Source: Lachnospiraceae bacterium
GTDB lineage: Bacteria > Bacillota > Clostridia > Lachnospirales > Lachnospiraceae
Assembly: GCA_902363555.1 (NCBI GenBank)
Contig: CABJAM010000003.1
Span: 496,001-560,000, forward strand
DNA length: 64,000 bases
Direction: 5' to 3'
The notes beneath the pieces are model-generated. The model was not told the origin of the DNA. It ran no database searches and was given only the letters and a program-made list of their open reading frames with translations. The translations under genes were made by a program, and so were the position numbers. Positions 34,086-43,418 of this stretch are shown piece by piece (the stretch's first letter is position 1; every line of letters starts with the position of its first letter).

Positions 34086-34691
34086 TTAGCGGGTTTCGGA
34101 TTCGTTTGTATCCGATGTGTTCGTGTTTCCGTTACCGCCCATAGTACCATTGCCAGTCGTATCGGTACCGTTGGCACCGCTTGTGCTGTTCGTGTTGCCG
34201 GTACCCATATCCGTACCATTGCCCGTATCTCCGGTATTATTGTCATTGGCACCATTGGATGCATCCTGAGATTCACCAAGACCGGATTCGTTTGTTTCAC
34301 CGTTGACTTTACCGTCTTCGGTATTATAATTGCCGTCGGTACCGTCCAGGCCATCCTCGATATCTCTTGCAAATTTGTTGAAGATGGATTCCTCATACAT
34401 ATCCTTGCCACGGATGCTTACACCGACAAGCGCGTCGTCCACATAACGCAAAACTGCGGTGGAGCCGTCGGAAAGAGAGTAGATATCGATGTCTTCCTTC
34501 TGAGCCAGACTGTCATCATCCTGGCCGATGAGATCCTCCACGTCTTTTCGCTTCATATCTACGGAAAGCCCGCGGATATGTTCACCGGTCAGATCGGTCC
34601 TTGACTGAGCCGATGTTTCTGCGCCGGATGAGCAGCCGAAAAGCATGGTCATGCACATTATGATACATGCGGTTAAAACTAACTTTTTCAT
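34086..34691 (-). CDS. Lipoprotein with low-complexity Asn/Gly/Thr tail
   Basis: Predicted lipoprotein of 201 aa. Lys-Lys start, hydrophobic core and lipobox LFGC give Cys at about residue 20. Residues 30-115 form a small folded domain (IRGLSVDMKRKDVEDLIGQ, STAVLRYVDDALVGVSI). The last 80 residues are N/G/T/D repeats without hydrophobics, probably a flexible surface-exposed spacer. ATG 34691 follows the perfect SD AGGAGG; a TTG two codons upstream is not needed. The folded part recalls BamE/SmpA-type small lipoprotein domains, but I would not name it. Confidence 0.78.
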   Translation of the reverse strand: MKKLVLTACIIMCMTMLFGCSSGAETSAQSRTDLTGEHIRGLSVDMKRKDVEDLIGQDDDSLAQKEDIDIYSLSDGSTAVLRYVDDALVGVSIRGKDMYEESIFNKFARDIEDGLDGTDGNYNTEDGKVNGETNESGLGESQDASNGANDNNTGDTGNGTDMGTGNTNSTSGANGTDTTGNGTMGGNGNTNTSDTNESETR

Positions 34692-34779
34692 ATGCAACCT
34701 CCTGAGTCGTCAAAATTTTACGTTATTAGTTTGACCAGAAAAATGAATATCATACAAAATTATGTGAAAGGAATCCTAT

Positions 34780-35376
34780 ATGACAAATATTTATTTTATA
34801 AGACACGCTGAACCAGATTATAATAATCATAATGACCGTTTAAGAGAATTGTCGCAAAAGGGTCTGAAGGATCGTGAACAAGTGACCAAATACCTGGAGG
34901 ATAAACATATTGATATTATTTTATCCAGTCCATATAAACGTGCCATAGATACGGTCCAGAGCTTCGCTGATCAGAAGTCTATGGAAATCGAAATAATAGA
35001 AGATTTTCGGGAACGAAAAGTAGACAGTGGATGGATCGAGGATTTTTCTGAATTTTGCAGGAAGCAGTGGGAGGATTTTAACTATAAACGTTCCGATGGT
35101 GAAACGCTGGCAGAGGTTCAAAAAAGAAATATCCGGGCTTTAAACAATGTTCTGGAGAAATACGAAAACAAAAATATCGTTATAGGTACTCACGGAACGG
35201 CATTGAGTACGATTTTAAACTATTTTGATAACTCTTTTGGATATGAGGAATTTAATAAGATAAAAGGGCTGATGCCATGGATTGTGAAAATGGTATTTGA
35301 AGGAACGGAGCTTGTGAGTTATGAAACAATCGACGTTTTGGCTCTGCCTTATGGTGCGCGTTTGGCAGAGCCTTAA
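34780..35376 (+). CDS. Histidine phosphatase (phosphoglycerate mutase-like)
   Basis: Cytoplasmic protein of 198 aa of the histidine phosphatase superfamily. The catalytic RHAE (YFIRHAEPDYN) comes first, SSPYKRAIDT next, Glu in DFRER, and the second His in IGTHGTALSTIL. It is smaller than glycolytic mutase and lacks its extra segments, so a phosphatase acting on a small phosphoester is likely. SD GAAAGGA precedes ATG 34780. Codons are AT-leaning. Monocistronic and convergent with the next gene. Confidence 0.88.
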   Translation: MTNIYFIRHAEPDYNNHNDRLRELSQKGLKDREQVTKYLEDKHIDIILSSPYKRAIDTVQSFADQKSMEIEIIEDFRERKVDSGWIEDFSEFCRKQWEDFNYKRSDGETLAEVQKRNIRALNNVLEKYENKNIVIGTHGTALSTILNYFDNSFGYEEFNKIKGLMPWIVKMVFEGTELVSYETIDVLALPYGARLAEP

Positions 35377-35392
35377 TTTTTCATCCAATATT

Positions 35393-36577
35393 TTAAATGT
35401 CTATCTTCGACAACGTCAGCCCCCGGAATATGGCATATTCTTCTGAAAGATCAAACAGCCGGTATCTCTCAGGAAAATCCTTCCATAAAGTCAGCCTTAC
35501 TTCCAGGCCTTTCCCTTTCTTTTTGCCTGTCCATATCCCCATGATCTCACCCCGATAAACGATAGCCCCTGGATTTCCCACCGTTTTCCATATTTGCTTA
35601 TGAAGTGTTTTGTCCGGCTGTAAAATATATCGGTCACGCTGATTGAGAAAAGGATCATAGCCGCCCAGCAGAAGAAGGTCTCTTTTAGGCACCGGCAAAG
35701 CGTAGAGCAGTTCTTTATCTGAAGCAAGAATAAACGCTTTTTTTCCAAAAACGGATACGGGTTCCATTTCTTCGGATATGGTTTTCCACATACGCCGCGC
35801 CTGGATTCCGGAGCAACCCAGCCAGGCCGCAAACATATCGGTTGTCGCTGGGCCGTAGCAGTGGAGAAACTTATGGACCAATTTCTCCACTGCGCCGACG
35901 CCGGGCTTTATGTCATTTCCGGACCAATTTTTATACGAAGTAAATGAGGGATAGATGCCGCTGCGTTCACCAAAGACAACCAGCCCTCTAAATGCGCAGG
36001 GGCGCAGCAGAAAGGATACCACAGCGCCGCCCACGGTTTGTATATCCGGCTGGCCATACATAGAGGGCTGTTCCCACAGCGTTTGTTTATCCGCAGGAAG
36101 CAGCGGACGTATCCATTCCGCCAGCGTCTGATCCAGAAGGCTTTTACTCAGAATGACCTGATCGTCCAGTCCGGGCATTACCTGAAACAGCAAATCCAGC
36201 AGCGCATCAAAAGGCATCTGCAAAAAGTCCAGAGCAAGTCCGATACCGTGCGTATAAATCCATTCCTCACCTTCTGAGGGCACAAGTGCTCTCAGGAAAG
36301 CGTCACTCTCTGATGCGGGAAATACCATCGGTGCGCCTCTTAAGCTCCAGGCCTGCAATAATGATTTTTCTGTATACAGAAGCCTTTCCATATCCCGGAT
36401 AGTGCACTCCGGCACCCGGTTAAAAAGCGCCGTCTCCCAGGCTCCGGGAGGTGAATTTTGTAAGCCACAGGCGCCCGCTGCCGGTAAAATATCTGTCATG
36501 CGATAGCGGTCATCTAAAAAATGCGCTCTCAGTCTGAAATTGCGTATCTGTTCTGCCCCAATATCAGAACTTGTCAT
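35393..36577 (-). CDS. AlkZ-like winged-helix protein (HTH_42 family) with altered QxQ motif
   Basis: Protein of 394 aa related to AlkZ/YcaQ DNA glycosylases that unhook interstrand crosslinks and bulky alkyl lesions. Family landmarks: CGLQNSPPGAWETALFNR near residue 40, SLRGAPMVFP, three winged-helix-like units, LLLGGYDPFLNQRDR and VYRGEIMGIWTG near the end. In active relatives the Q-x-Q or Q-x-D motif supplies the catalytic residue; here it is Q40-N-S42, so activity is doubtful. ATG 36577 is preferred to an upstream TTG. Alternatively it is a non-catalytic DNA-binding protein. Confidence 0.78.
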   Translation of the reverse strand: MTSSDIGAEQIRNFRLRAHFLDDRYRMTDILPAAGACGLQNSPPGAWETALFNRVPECTIRDMERLLYTEKSLLQAWSLRGAPMVFPASESDAFLRALVPSEGEEWIYTHGIGLALDFLQMPFDALLDLLFQVMPGLDDQVILSKSLLDQTLAEWIRPLLPADKQTLWEQPSMYGQPDIQTVGGAVVSFLLRPCAFRGLVVFGERSGIYPSFTSYKNWSGNDIKPGVGAVEKLVHKFLHCYGPATTDMFAAWLGCSGIQARRMWKTISEEMEPVSVFGKKAFILASDKELLYALPVPKRDLLLLGGYDPFLNQRDRYILQPDKTLHKQIWKTVGNPGAIVYRGEIMGIWTGKKKGKGLEVRLTLWKDFPERYRLFDLSEEYAIFRGLTLSKIDI

Positions 36578-36604
36578 ATACAATCCCCCCAAAAAAACAC
36601 AGCA

Positions 36605-38110
36605 TTAACGATAAGAGAGGTTCTCCGAAGGATATTCCGCATCGCAGGTCATATCGATCCCCAGTTTGCGGAGCGTCTGTTCGTCATTATGCGTCAGCAT
36701 GATCGTGCTGTGTCCCTGGATGCCGTTTAAGGCGGAAAGCTTTTCTAAAGCGATCTGAGCCGTAGGGTTCGTGACAGCACTAATGCTCAGGGCAATGAGG
36801 ATTTCCTCCAGGCTCAGCGCACAGTATTTGGAATGCAGATCATTTTTCTTCAGATTAATAATCGTCTCCAGTACATTTAAAGAAATCAGAGGGATTTCAT
36901 CTGCAATACCCGCCAGATATTTGATTGCATTTAATATAGCGGCCGCACAGGAAACCATAATATCCGAGCTCTTTCCAGTGATGATCGTGCCATCCTCCAT
37001 AGCCAGAGCAGTGGCGGAGCTGATATCGTTGTTGCTGAGCTTTTTGCGGTTTTTGGCTGCATACTCGCGAGCTGGGGCTACAACGCTTCTGTCCTCCTGC
37101 TTTAAGCCCACTTCCTCCATGATCAAAATGATCCGCTGCATCGTGGCGGCATCCGCCTGGCCCTTTTTAAATTCGCAGGCTGTCTTGAAATAGCGGCGGA
37201 TGATCTCCTGGAGGGATGCCTCGCGCACTACCTCGTCATCCACGATGCCAAAGCCGATACGATTGACGCCCATATCAGTGGGAGACTGGTAAACGGATTC
37301 TTCATTGGTTATTTTTTCAATAATGCGGCGGACCACGGGGAACATTTCCAGATCCCGGTTATAATTCACCGCTGCCACACCGTAGGCGTCATAATGGAAA
37401 TAGTCCATCATATTGACATCCTTTAAATCCGCGGTGGCCGCCTCATAAGCAATATTTAACGGATGCTTTAAAGGCACATTCCACACCGGGAAGGTTTCAA
37501 ACTTGGAATAGCCAGCGGACTTTCCGAGACGATGCTCATGGTAAAGCTGATTTAAACAGGTCGCCAGCTTGCCGCTGCCCGGCCCGGGAGCTGTAACGAC
37601 CACAATGGGCTTGGTCGTTGTAATGTAGGGATTCTGACCGTAGCCTTCCGGGCTGACGATCGTATCCACATCCGCCGGATATCCCTTGATCGCCTTGTGG
37701 GTGTAGACCTTGATATTTCTCTGTTCCAATTTGTTAATGAAAACGGTTGTGGCCGGCTGATGGTCGTAGCGGGTGATGACAACACTGTTGACCTCCAGGC
37801 CGTAGCCTCTTAAATCGTCGATAAGGCGCAGAACATCCATATCGTAGGTGATACCGAAATCACCGCGGATTTTATTGCGCTCAATATCTCCGGCATAAAC
37901 GCAGATGATGATTTCCGCCTGGTCCTTTAACTTTTGCAGCAGTTTGATTTTGGCATTTTCATCAAAGCCGGGAAGTACACGCTTGGCGTGGAGATCTGAA
38001 ATTAACTTTCCTCCAAATTCCAGATAAAGCTTGTCGTAATTATTGACCCGCTCAAGAATGTATTGTGACTGCTCTTTGATGTACGTTTCGTGATCAAAAC
38101 CGATTTTCAT
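36605..38110 (-). CDS. UPF0371 / DUF1846 family protein
   Basis: Cytoplasmic protein of 501 aa found in many Firmicutes and streptococci. Landmarks: MKIGFDHETYIKEQS at the start, a nucleotide-binding-like stretch VVTAPGPGSGKLATCLNQLYHE near residue 180, KHPLNIAYEAATADL, YQSPTDMGVNRIGFGI and HSTIMLTHNDEQTLRKLGID near the end. Function is not established in relatives; the P-loop-like segment suggests nucleotide binding. ATG 38110 follows GGAGG; a frame extending to 38200 crosses a palindrome and is rejected. A 515-nt leader/intergenic region with several palindromes lies upstream. Confidence 0.88.
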   Translation of the reverse strand: MKIGFDHETYIKEQSQYILERVNNYDKLYLEFGGKLISDLHAKRVLPGFDENAKIKLLQKLKDQAEIIICVYAGDIERNKIRGDFGITYDMDVLRLIDDLRGYGLEVNSVVITRYDHQPATTVFINKLEQRNIKVYTHKAIKGYPADVDTIVSPEGYGQNPYITTTKPIVVVTAPGPGSGKLATCLNQLYHEHRLGKSAGYSKFETFPVWNVPLKHPLNIAYEAATADLKDVNMMDYFHYDAYGVAAVNYNRDLEMFPVVRRIIEKITNEESVYQSPTDMGVNRIGFGIVDDEVVREASLQEIIRRYFKTACEFKKGQADAATMQRIILIMEEVGLKQEDRSVVAPAREYAAKNRKKLSNNDISSATALAMEDGTIITGKSSDIMVSCAAAILNAIKYLAGIADEIPLISLNVLETIINLKKNDLHSKYCALSLEEILIALSISAVTNPTAQIALEKLSALNGIQGHSTIMLTHNDEQTLRKLGIDMTCDAEYPSENLSYR

Positions 38111-38168
38111 AATTTCCTCCATTTGTACGTTTCTGATGTGTTTGCCATGGGCCGCAGCCATTAGGCCT

Positions 38169-38192
38169 GGAGCATGTTTTAAAACACGCTCC
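38169..38192. promoter_or_regulatory. 24-bp near-perfect palindrome upstream of the UPF0371 gene
   Basis: GGAGC-A-TGTTTTAAAACA-C-GCTCC, one mismatched pair, 59 bp before the start codon. Possible operator or leader hairpin. Confidence 0.55.
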
Positions 38193-38215
38193 GACTTCAT
38201 ACCTACAAAAATAGA

Positions 38216-38239
38216 AAGATGTAAACGAATTTACATCTT
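38216..38239 (-). promoter_or_regulatory. Perfect 10-bp hairpin with UUCG-type loop in the UPF0371 leader
   Basis: AAGATGTAAA/TTTACATCTT separated by CGAA; on the minus strand the loop is TTCG and TCTATTTTTG follows, so it is a possible attenuator for the UPF0371 gene. Confidence 0.55.
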
Positions 38240-38258
38240 ATCGTATGTCTTTTATTCT

Positions 38259-38376
38259 TTTTTTATAGCTATGAGCACTTAGCGCCTGTCTTTTAGGCGC
38301 TTACGTGCGATGCATAAAAAATTGTTGGCGGGTGTCCTTTAGCCGCTTACTATTTTTTATAGCTATGAGCACTTAG
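38259..38376. repeat. Direct repeat pair with hairpins, intergenic
   Basis: A 24-bp sequence containing ATAGCTATGAGCACTTAG occurs at 38259-38282 and 38353-38376 (period 94 bp). The first is followed by the perfect hairpin AGCGCCT/AGGCGCT, the second is preceded by a related GCGG/CCGC hairpin. Confidence 0.8.
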
Positions 38377-38556
38377 TTCCATGACTCATTTATGTAACCA
38401 GTATATCACTTTTTTGCTCCCGGGGGAATAGGAAGATTAAATTTTGTAAAAAAATGTCGGAGCGTGAAGGAGAACCTTTGGTGTGGCAGGCTTTGCCCTC
38501 TGTAAAAAGTAAGTGCGCTGCTGCGAAGCGGCTCCATACAGCGTTTATGAAAATGC

Positions 38557-38585
38557 TTGCATTAGATAAGGAAATTCGTTATGAT
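38557..38585 (+). promoter_or_regulatory. Promoter of the YesN/YesM-type two-component operon
   Basis: TTGCAT (38557-38562), 17-bp spacer, TATGAT (38580-38585). The -10 overlaps the first apparent ATG of the regulator frame, supporting the later start at 38626. Confidence 0.65.
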
Positions 38586-38625
38586 AGATGAAGGACAAAA
38601 GAGTGGGAATTGGAGGCGGACATCC

Positions 38626-40146
38626 ATGTACCAGTTGGTGATTGCGGATGATGATGAGCTGATTAGAAACGGCCTGACAAAAGTAGTAAAGTGGAATGCG
38701 CTGGGATTTGAGGTGGCGGCCAGTGCGGCTTCCGGAACTCAGGCGCTGGAATACATAAAAAAGCACAGGGTGGATGTAATACTCACGGACATAAATATGC
38801 CGGAGATGAGCGGTCTGGACCTGATCCGGGAAGCCAGAACCTACCGGCCGGATATAAAGTCTGTGATCATCAGCGGATACAGTGAATTTGAATATGCCAA
38901 AAGCGCCATCGACCTAAAGGTGGAGAGCTACCTTTTAAAGCCCCTATCCCCGGAGGATATATCCCAGGTGTTTGCCCGGCTGAAAACAGAGCTGGACGAG
39001 GCGGGGGAGGGCTCTGCGGAGGAAAACCGTAAGATCAAGCGGGAATATGAGCTGATGCAGCTTCTTAAGCAGAAGGTGGACAGTTCGCTGGATTTTTCCA
39101 GGCTCGTGGGCTGTGAAAAATACTGTGAGCTCGTGTTCATAAAAATATTTGAGGGAACGACGACCAATGAATATGTGGAAAATATCGACGGATGTGTGGA
39201 GGCTGTAAAGCTGGCTTTATCCGATTACTTTTACTGCGGTCTGAACCGTATTTTTGTGGCTCTGGTGCGTCCCGACCGGCTGGGTGTCTTTTTGTATGCG
39301 CTGGAGGAGGCATTTGCCAAATACCACCAGGTCAACCACCGCATATCCATAGGTAAGGAGGCTTACAGCCGGTCAGAGATCGTATCCTCCTACTGGTCCG
39401 CCGTGGAATTGGTGAAGGAAGCGGAAAAAAGCAATCTGGTCCATTACAACAGGGAGCACAGCCGCTTTAAAAAGGACTGGTATGTGCTGCATGAAATGAA
39501 GCAGAAGCTTTATCACGAGATTGAAGCAGCCCAGCCTATGTGCGTCCGTGAATCCGTCATGGCCATAGCAGACTTATTGCGCAATTATGAAATAACGGAC
39601 GCCTGCTATTCCTTCTCAAATATATTGGAGCGGGCGCTGGCTTACTTTAATATCGAGGACAGCGGCCGGTTTAAGCTGCTTGGGGATGAATACGGAAATC
39701 TTCCCCAGTATGAAGGCACCTATGACGAATTGCTGACGCTGTTTCAGAAGGATATTAATGAGCTGATGGAGCTTGTGAAATCATCTTCAGACACAAGCGC
39801 GAAGCTGATCGTGAATCAGGCGATCCAGGCCATCGAGGATTCCTACGGCGACAAAAGCCTTACCCTGGCCAGTCTGGCCAATAAGCTGGGGGTCAGCTAT
39901 GGCTACCTGTCCACGATCTTTGCCAAAAGTATCGGCAAAAGCTTTAAAGGCTGCCTTGTGGAGGTGCGCATGGAAAAGGCCCGGCAGCTTCTTGTATCGA
40001 GGAAGTATAAGATCTATGAAATCGCCGATATGGTAGGGTACAGCTCCCCACGGTATTTTACGGACGCTTTCCGGAAGTATTTCGGCATATCCCCGGTGGA
40101 CTATATCGCCAGGCTGAGGGGCGACGGCGAAAGTGACCGGACTTAA
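38626..40146 (+). CDS. AraC-type response regulator (YesN family)
   Basis: Response regulator of 506 aa. Receiver: DDD at the start of MYQLVIADDDELIRNG, phospho-Asp in ILTDINMPEMSG, Ser/Thr in IISGYSEFEYA, Lys in LLKPL. A long middle region of about 260 residues is followed by a C-terminal AraC double HTH (LTLASLANKLGVSYGYLSTI, YEIADMVGYSSPRYFTDAF, GISPVDYIA). Start 38626 has the SD GGAGGCG and lies 40 nt after the -10 box. Paired with the kinase 15 nt downstream. Such pairs usually control sugar uptake genes, but none is adjacent. Confidence 0.92.
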   Translation: MYQLVIADDDELIRNGLTKVVKWNALGFEVAASAASGTQALEYIKKHRVDVILTDINMPEMSGLDLIREARTYRPDIKSVIISGYSEFEYAKSAIDLKVESYLLKPLSPEDISQVFARLKTELDEAGEGSAEENRKIKREYELMQLLKQKVDSSLDFSRLVGCEKYCELVFIKIFEGTTTNEYVENIDGCVEAVKLALSDYFYCGLNRIFVALVRPDRLGVFLYALEEAFAKYHQVNHRISIGKEAYSRSEIVSSYWSAVELVKEAEKSNLVHYNREHSRFKKDWYVLHEMKQKLYHEIEAAQPMCVRESVMAIADLLRNYEITDACYSFSNILERALAYFNIEDSGRFKLLGDEYGNLPQYEGTYDELLTLFQKDINELMELVKSSSDTSAKLIVNQAIQAIEDSYGDKSLTLASLANKLGVSYGYLSTIFAKSIGKSFKGCLVEVRMEKARQLLVSRKYKIYEIADMVGYSSPRYFTDAFRKYFGISPVDYIARLRGDGESDRT

Positions 40147-40161
40147 TATGGTGACTGCGCG

Positions 40162-41973
40162 ATGAAAAAACGAAGACAACATACACTGCGGGGGTATATC
40201 AGCCAGGTGTGCATCTGTGCCATGATCATCACTGTGTTTGCCATTGGCGTTATATCCTACCAGTTTATTAAAAATAATTCCATAAAGCAGATCCGCAAGG
40301 TGGATTCCTGGCTGGTCAAGCAGCAGAGCGAAAATGTATCCTACCTGATCGACAAATACAACGCCCTGGCGCTGGATCTGGCCTTTGACAGCGAACTCCA
40401 GAAAAATCTTGTGGATTATAATAATGTGCCCACAACGGATAAAAATCAGGTCCGGATCACCGCATCGAACATTTTTAACGATAAATATTCCTATTCCACG
40501 GATTTTGTAAATATTATCCTGTTTTCACTGGACGGCACGGTGCTTGGAATGAAAAATCCATTTAATCAGTATGCCCGGCTGGAGCAGTATCCATGGTATG
40601 ATACGGTGGCGGAATCCATGGGAAAAAACCTCTGGTTTGAACCGAGTACAGATGCCAATGGCGCTTCCACGAGGAATACATTGGCCATCCCCATGGTGCG
40701 TAAAGTCTATTCCATACAAAAACGTGCAAATGATTATAAACATTCCACCATTGCCCTGCCCCAGGGGTATCTGCTCATCTATATTAATATGGATGCCTTT
40801 ACGGAGCTGATGAATGAGGAGGCGGTGCGTGAATTTAAGACCTTTTTGCTGGTGGATAAGGACAGCCAGATCATCGGCAGTATGAACAAGGCCGATATGT
40901 GGCAGACTTTTTCAAACGATGCCGGTTCCACTGGCTTTGTCACATTTAATGAGGAGCCGTACCTGATGACGACCGACGCCGTTGCCGGCAGTGACGGCTG
41001 GGAATTTGTCGTGCTCACCCGGGCATCCGAGGTGACACGGGAGGCCAATCAGGCATTGACCATCTGCGTCATCATTTGTGCCATTTTGACAGTGGTGCTT
41101 TTGGTTATGACAAACTTTTTATCGATGCGGATGAATCACCCGGTAAATGTGCTGCATACCTTTTTTAAAAAGGCAGAAACGGAAAATGTGGCCATTGAGG
41201 AGGAGAGCCGTTTTCTGGAATTTAATGATCTGTATGGTTCCTTTAACCATATGGTGGATAAAATCTATACGATGTCCGACGCCATCCACCAGCAGGCGCT
41301 GATGCAGCAGGAGCTGGAAACGGAATCCAGGGAGAGCCAGATCCGGGCGCTGCAGATGCAGATCAACCCGCATTTTCTTTATAATACGCTGGATTGCATC
41401 AATTGGATGGCTCAGATGAATAACGATGTGGATGTTTCAGAAATGATCCTGACGCTGGGGAAATTTTTCCGCTCCAATACGGAGATGAAAGGAAATTTCA
41501 CGACCATAGAGCAGGAGCTTAAAAATATAGAGCTGTACATGACTCTGGCCAAGCTGCGTTACCGCACGCGGCTCCACTATGCCATCGAGGTGGACAAGGA
41601 CCTGTATGACCTCCAGATCATCAAGCTGCTGCTCCAGCCATTGGTGGAAAACTCCATGAAATACGGGCTGGACCAGACCTCCGGCGATGAGCATATCCAA
41701 CTGTGGGTCGGGCAGGAGGACGAGTTTGTCGTCATATCCCTGACCGATGACGGTATCGGCATGGGGCCGGAGCAGTTGGAAAATATACGCGGCCTCTGGG
41801 AAAATATCAGTGAGTACCGGGAGGATGTGCGCAGAGTGGGGTTGTATAATATTATGCGTCGGCTCTATCTGTGCTATAAGGATGAATGTTCCTTTGAAAT
41901 ATTCAGTGAGATAAATAATGGAACGAATATTGTCATCACCTATCCCCGGCGGCGTTATGTGCCGGAGGGGTGA
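40162..41973 (+). CDS. YesM-type sensor histidine kinase
   Basis: Membrane kinase of 603 aa: TM1 at about 20-38, an extracellular dCache-like sensor of about 255 residues, TM2 (ALTICVIICAILTVVLLVM), HAMP-like linker, and the His_kinase domain with phospho-His in MQINPHFLYNTLDCINWM. ATP-binding parts are LLLQPLVENSMKYGL (N-box) and DDGIGMG (G-box), ending VGLYNIMRRLYL. It partners the regulator upstream; together they likely sense an extracellular carbohydrate. Confidence 0.93.
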   Translation: MKKRRQHTLRGYISQVCICAMIITVFAIGVISYQFIKNNSIKQIRKVDSWLVKQQSENVSYLIDKYNALALDLAFDSELQKNLVDYNNVPTTDKNQVRITASNIFNDKYSYSTDFVNIILFSLDGTVLGMKNPFNQYARLEQYPWYDTVAESMGKNLWFEPSTDANGASTRNTLAIPMVRKVYSIQKRANDYKHSTIALPQGYLLIYINMDAFTELMNEEAVREFKTFLLVDKDSQIIGSMNKADMWQTFSNDAGSTGFVTFNEEPYLMTTDAVAGSDGWEFVVLTRASEVTREANQALTICVIICAILTVVLLVMTNFLSMRMNHPVNVLHTFFKKAETENVAIEEESRFLEFNDLYGSFNHMVDKIYTMSDAIHQQALMQQELETESRESQIRALQMQINPHFLYNTLDCINWMAQMNNDVDVSEMILTLGKFFRSNTEMKGNFTTIEQELKNIELYMTLAKLRYRTRLHYAIEVDKDLYDLQIIKLLLQPLVENSMKYGLDQTSGDEHIQLWVGQEDEFVVISLTDDGIGMGPEQLENIRGLWENISEYREDVRRVGLYNIMRRLYLCYKDECSFEIFSEINNGTNIVITYPRRRYVPEG

Positions 41974-41985
41974 GCGGCAGCGGAA

Positions 41986-43404
41986 GTGCTGAACGAATTT
42001 CTAATAACTGACAGGAGCGATATTGATTTGATTATAAGAAAGATACTTGTCAACAAAATACGCGTAGTGATGGAGCCGATGAAAAACTATGCGTCCATCG
42101 CCATCGGCGTCTGGGTAGATGCGGGTTCCGTCAATGAAAATCCGGCCAATAACGGTGTGGCCCATGTGGTGGAGCATATGCTCTTTAAGGGCACGAAAAG
42201 CCGCAGTGCCCGGGATATTGCCGATGAGATGACGGCTATCGGCGGCAATCTGGATGCTTATACAAGCAAGGAATGTACGTGCTATTACACCCGCACCCTG
42301 GGGGAATACGCCGGCAAGGCGCTGGAGATCATGGCCGACATGCTGATCAATTCCAAGATCGACCCGGATGATTTAAAAAAAGAGCTGGGAGTGATTCTGG
42401 ACGAGATCGACATGTACGAGGACGACGCCGACGAGCAGGTCCACGAGCTGCTGCAAAAAGAAGTCTGGGGCGACCATCCTCTGGGCTATATCATATCCGG
42501 TGAAAAAGAAATCGTCAGAAATTTTACCTGCGATGATGTCCGGTCGTTTATGGATACTTATTACAACGGCGGGCATATGGTGATCTCCGTAGCCGGAAAC
42601 TTTGACGAGGATGCGCTTTTAGAAAATATTAAAAAGTATTTTGGAGACATCCCCGCAGGCCCCGGAGCCGGCCGCAGCGAGCCAATATCGGATTGTCGCG
42701 AGCTGATGTCTGGCGGCCATGGGCTGCTGGCTGCCGCCAGTGACCGTTCCTGCACTCCGGCGATTTACCGCCAGTCCATCCTGTGCCGCCACAAGGATAT
42801 CGAGCAGATGCATCTGGATCTGGCTTTTGACTGCATCTCCTATGACCACGAGGATAAATATGTCATGGCTGTTGTCAACAGTATTTTGGGCGGGAACCTG
42901 AACTCCCGGCTTTTCCAGGAGGTCCGCGAGGAAAAAGGGCTGACCTACACGATCTACTCCTACGGCAGTTCTTTTAAAAACTGCGGCCTGTTCCAGATTT
43001 ACGCCGCCATGGCTCCCGAACAGACCCATCGTGTCCTGGACGCAGTATTTGAAGCCATCCACCGCATGGCTGTGGAGCCGGTGACCGAACGGGAACTGAC
43101 CCTGACAAAGCAGCAGATCCGGACGGAGCTGCTTATGGCTACCGAAAGTACCCACAACCGCATGGAGGCCAACGCCAAAGCGTGGATCTATCAAAAAACT
43201 CAGGAATCCATCCAGCAGACCATTGCCCGGGTGGAAGCCCTGACAGCCAGAGACATAAAATGCTTTATGGACAAATACCTGACATTATCTAAAGCCAGCC
43301 TTTCCCTCATAGGCAACTTTACCTCCCTGGACCCGGCGCGCATCAACTGCGTCTTAGATAAATGGAAAAACCCTCTCCGGTTATCCGAAGAAACCGAAAG
43401 TTAG
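41986..43404 (+). CDS. M16-family zinc metallopeptidase
   Basis: Peptidase of up to 472 aa resembling processing-protease/PqqL-like M16B enzymes. Inverse zinc motif HVVEHML (HxxEH) at about residue 60, the third ligand Glu in ELGVILDEIDMYEDD region, and the C-terminal half with ILGGNLNSRLFQEVREEKGLTY, typical of the second M16 domain. Starts at GTG 41986; a TTG at 42028 with AGGAG upstream is an alternative that fits the usual N-terminus better. It has no signal peptide, so it acts in the cytoplasm, probably on peptides. Confidence 0.9.
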   Translation: MLNEFLITDRSDIDLIIRKILVNKIRVVMEPMKNYASIAIGVWVDAGSVNENPANNGVAHVVEHMLFKGTKSRSARDIADEMTAIGGNLDAYTSKECTCYYTRTLGEYAGKALEIMADMLINSKIDPDDLKKELGVILDEIDMYEDDADEQVHELLQKEVWGDHPLGYIISGEKEIVRNFTCDDVRSFMDTYYNGGHMVISVAGNFDEDALLENIKKYFGDIPAGPGAGRSEPISDCRELMSGGHGLLAAASDRSCTPAIYRQSILCRHKDIEQMHLDLAFDCISYDHEDKYVMAVVNSILGGNLNSRLFQEVREEKGLTYTIYSYGSSFKNCGLFQIYAAMAPEQTHRVLDAVFEAIHRMAVEPVTERELTLTKQQIRTELLMATESTHNRMEANAKAWIYQKTQESIQQTIARVEALTARDIKCFMDKYLTLSKASLSLIGNFTSLDPARINCVLDKWKNPLRLSEETES

Positions 43405-43418
43405 AGATATAAGACTCA

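Noticed and set aside
38111..38200. 30-residue N-terminal extension of the UPF0371 protein
   Set aside because: It crosses a 24-bp palindrome, and GGAGG immediately precedes ATG 38110, where the family N-terminus begins.
38454..38591. 45-codon ORF before the YesN-type regulator
   Set aside because: No SD and it runs through the promoter elements TTGCAT/TATGAT, so it is probably chance.
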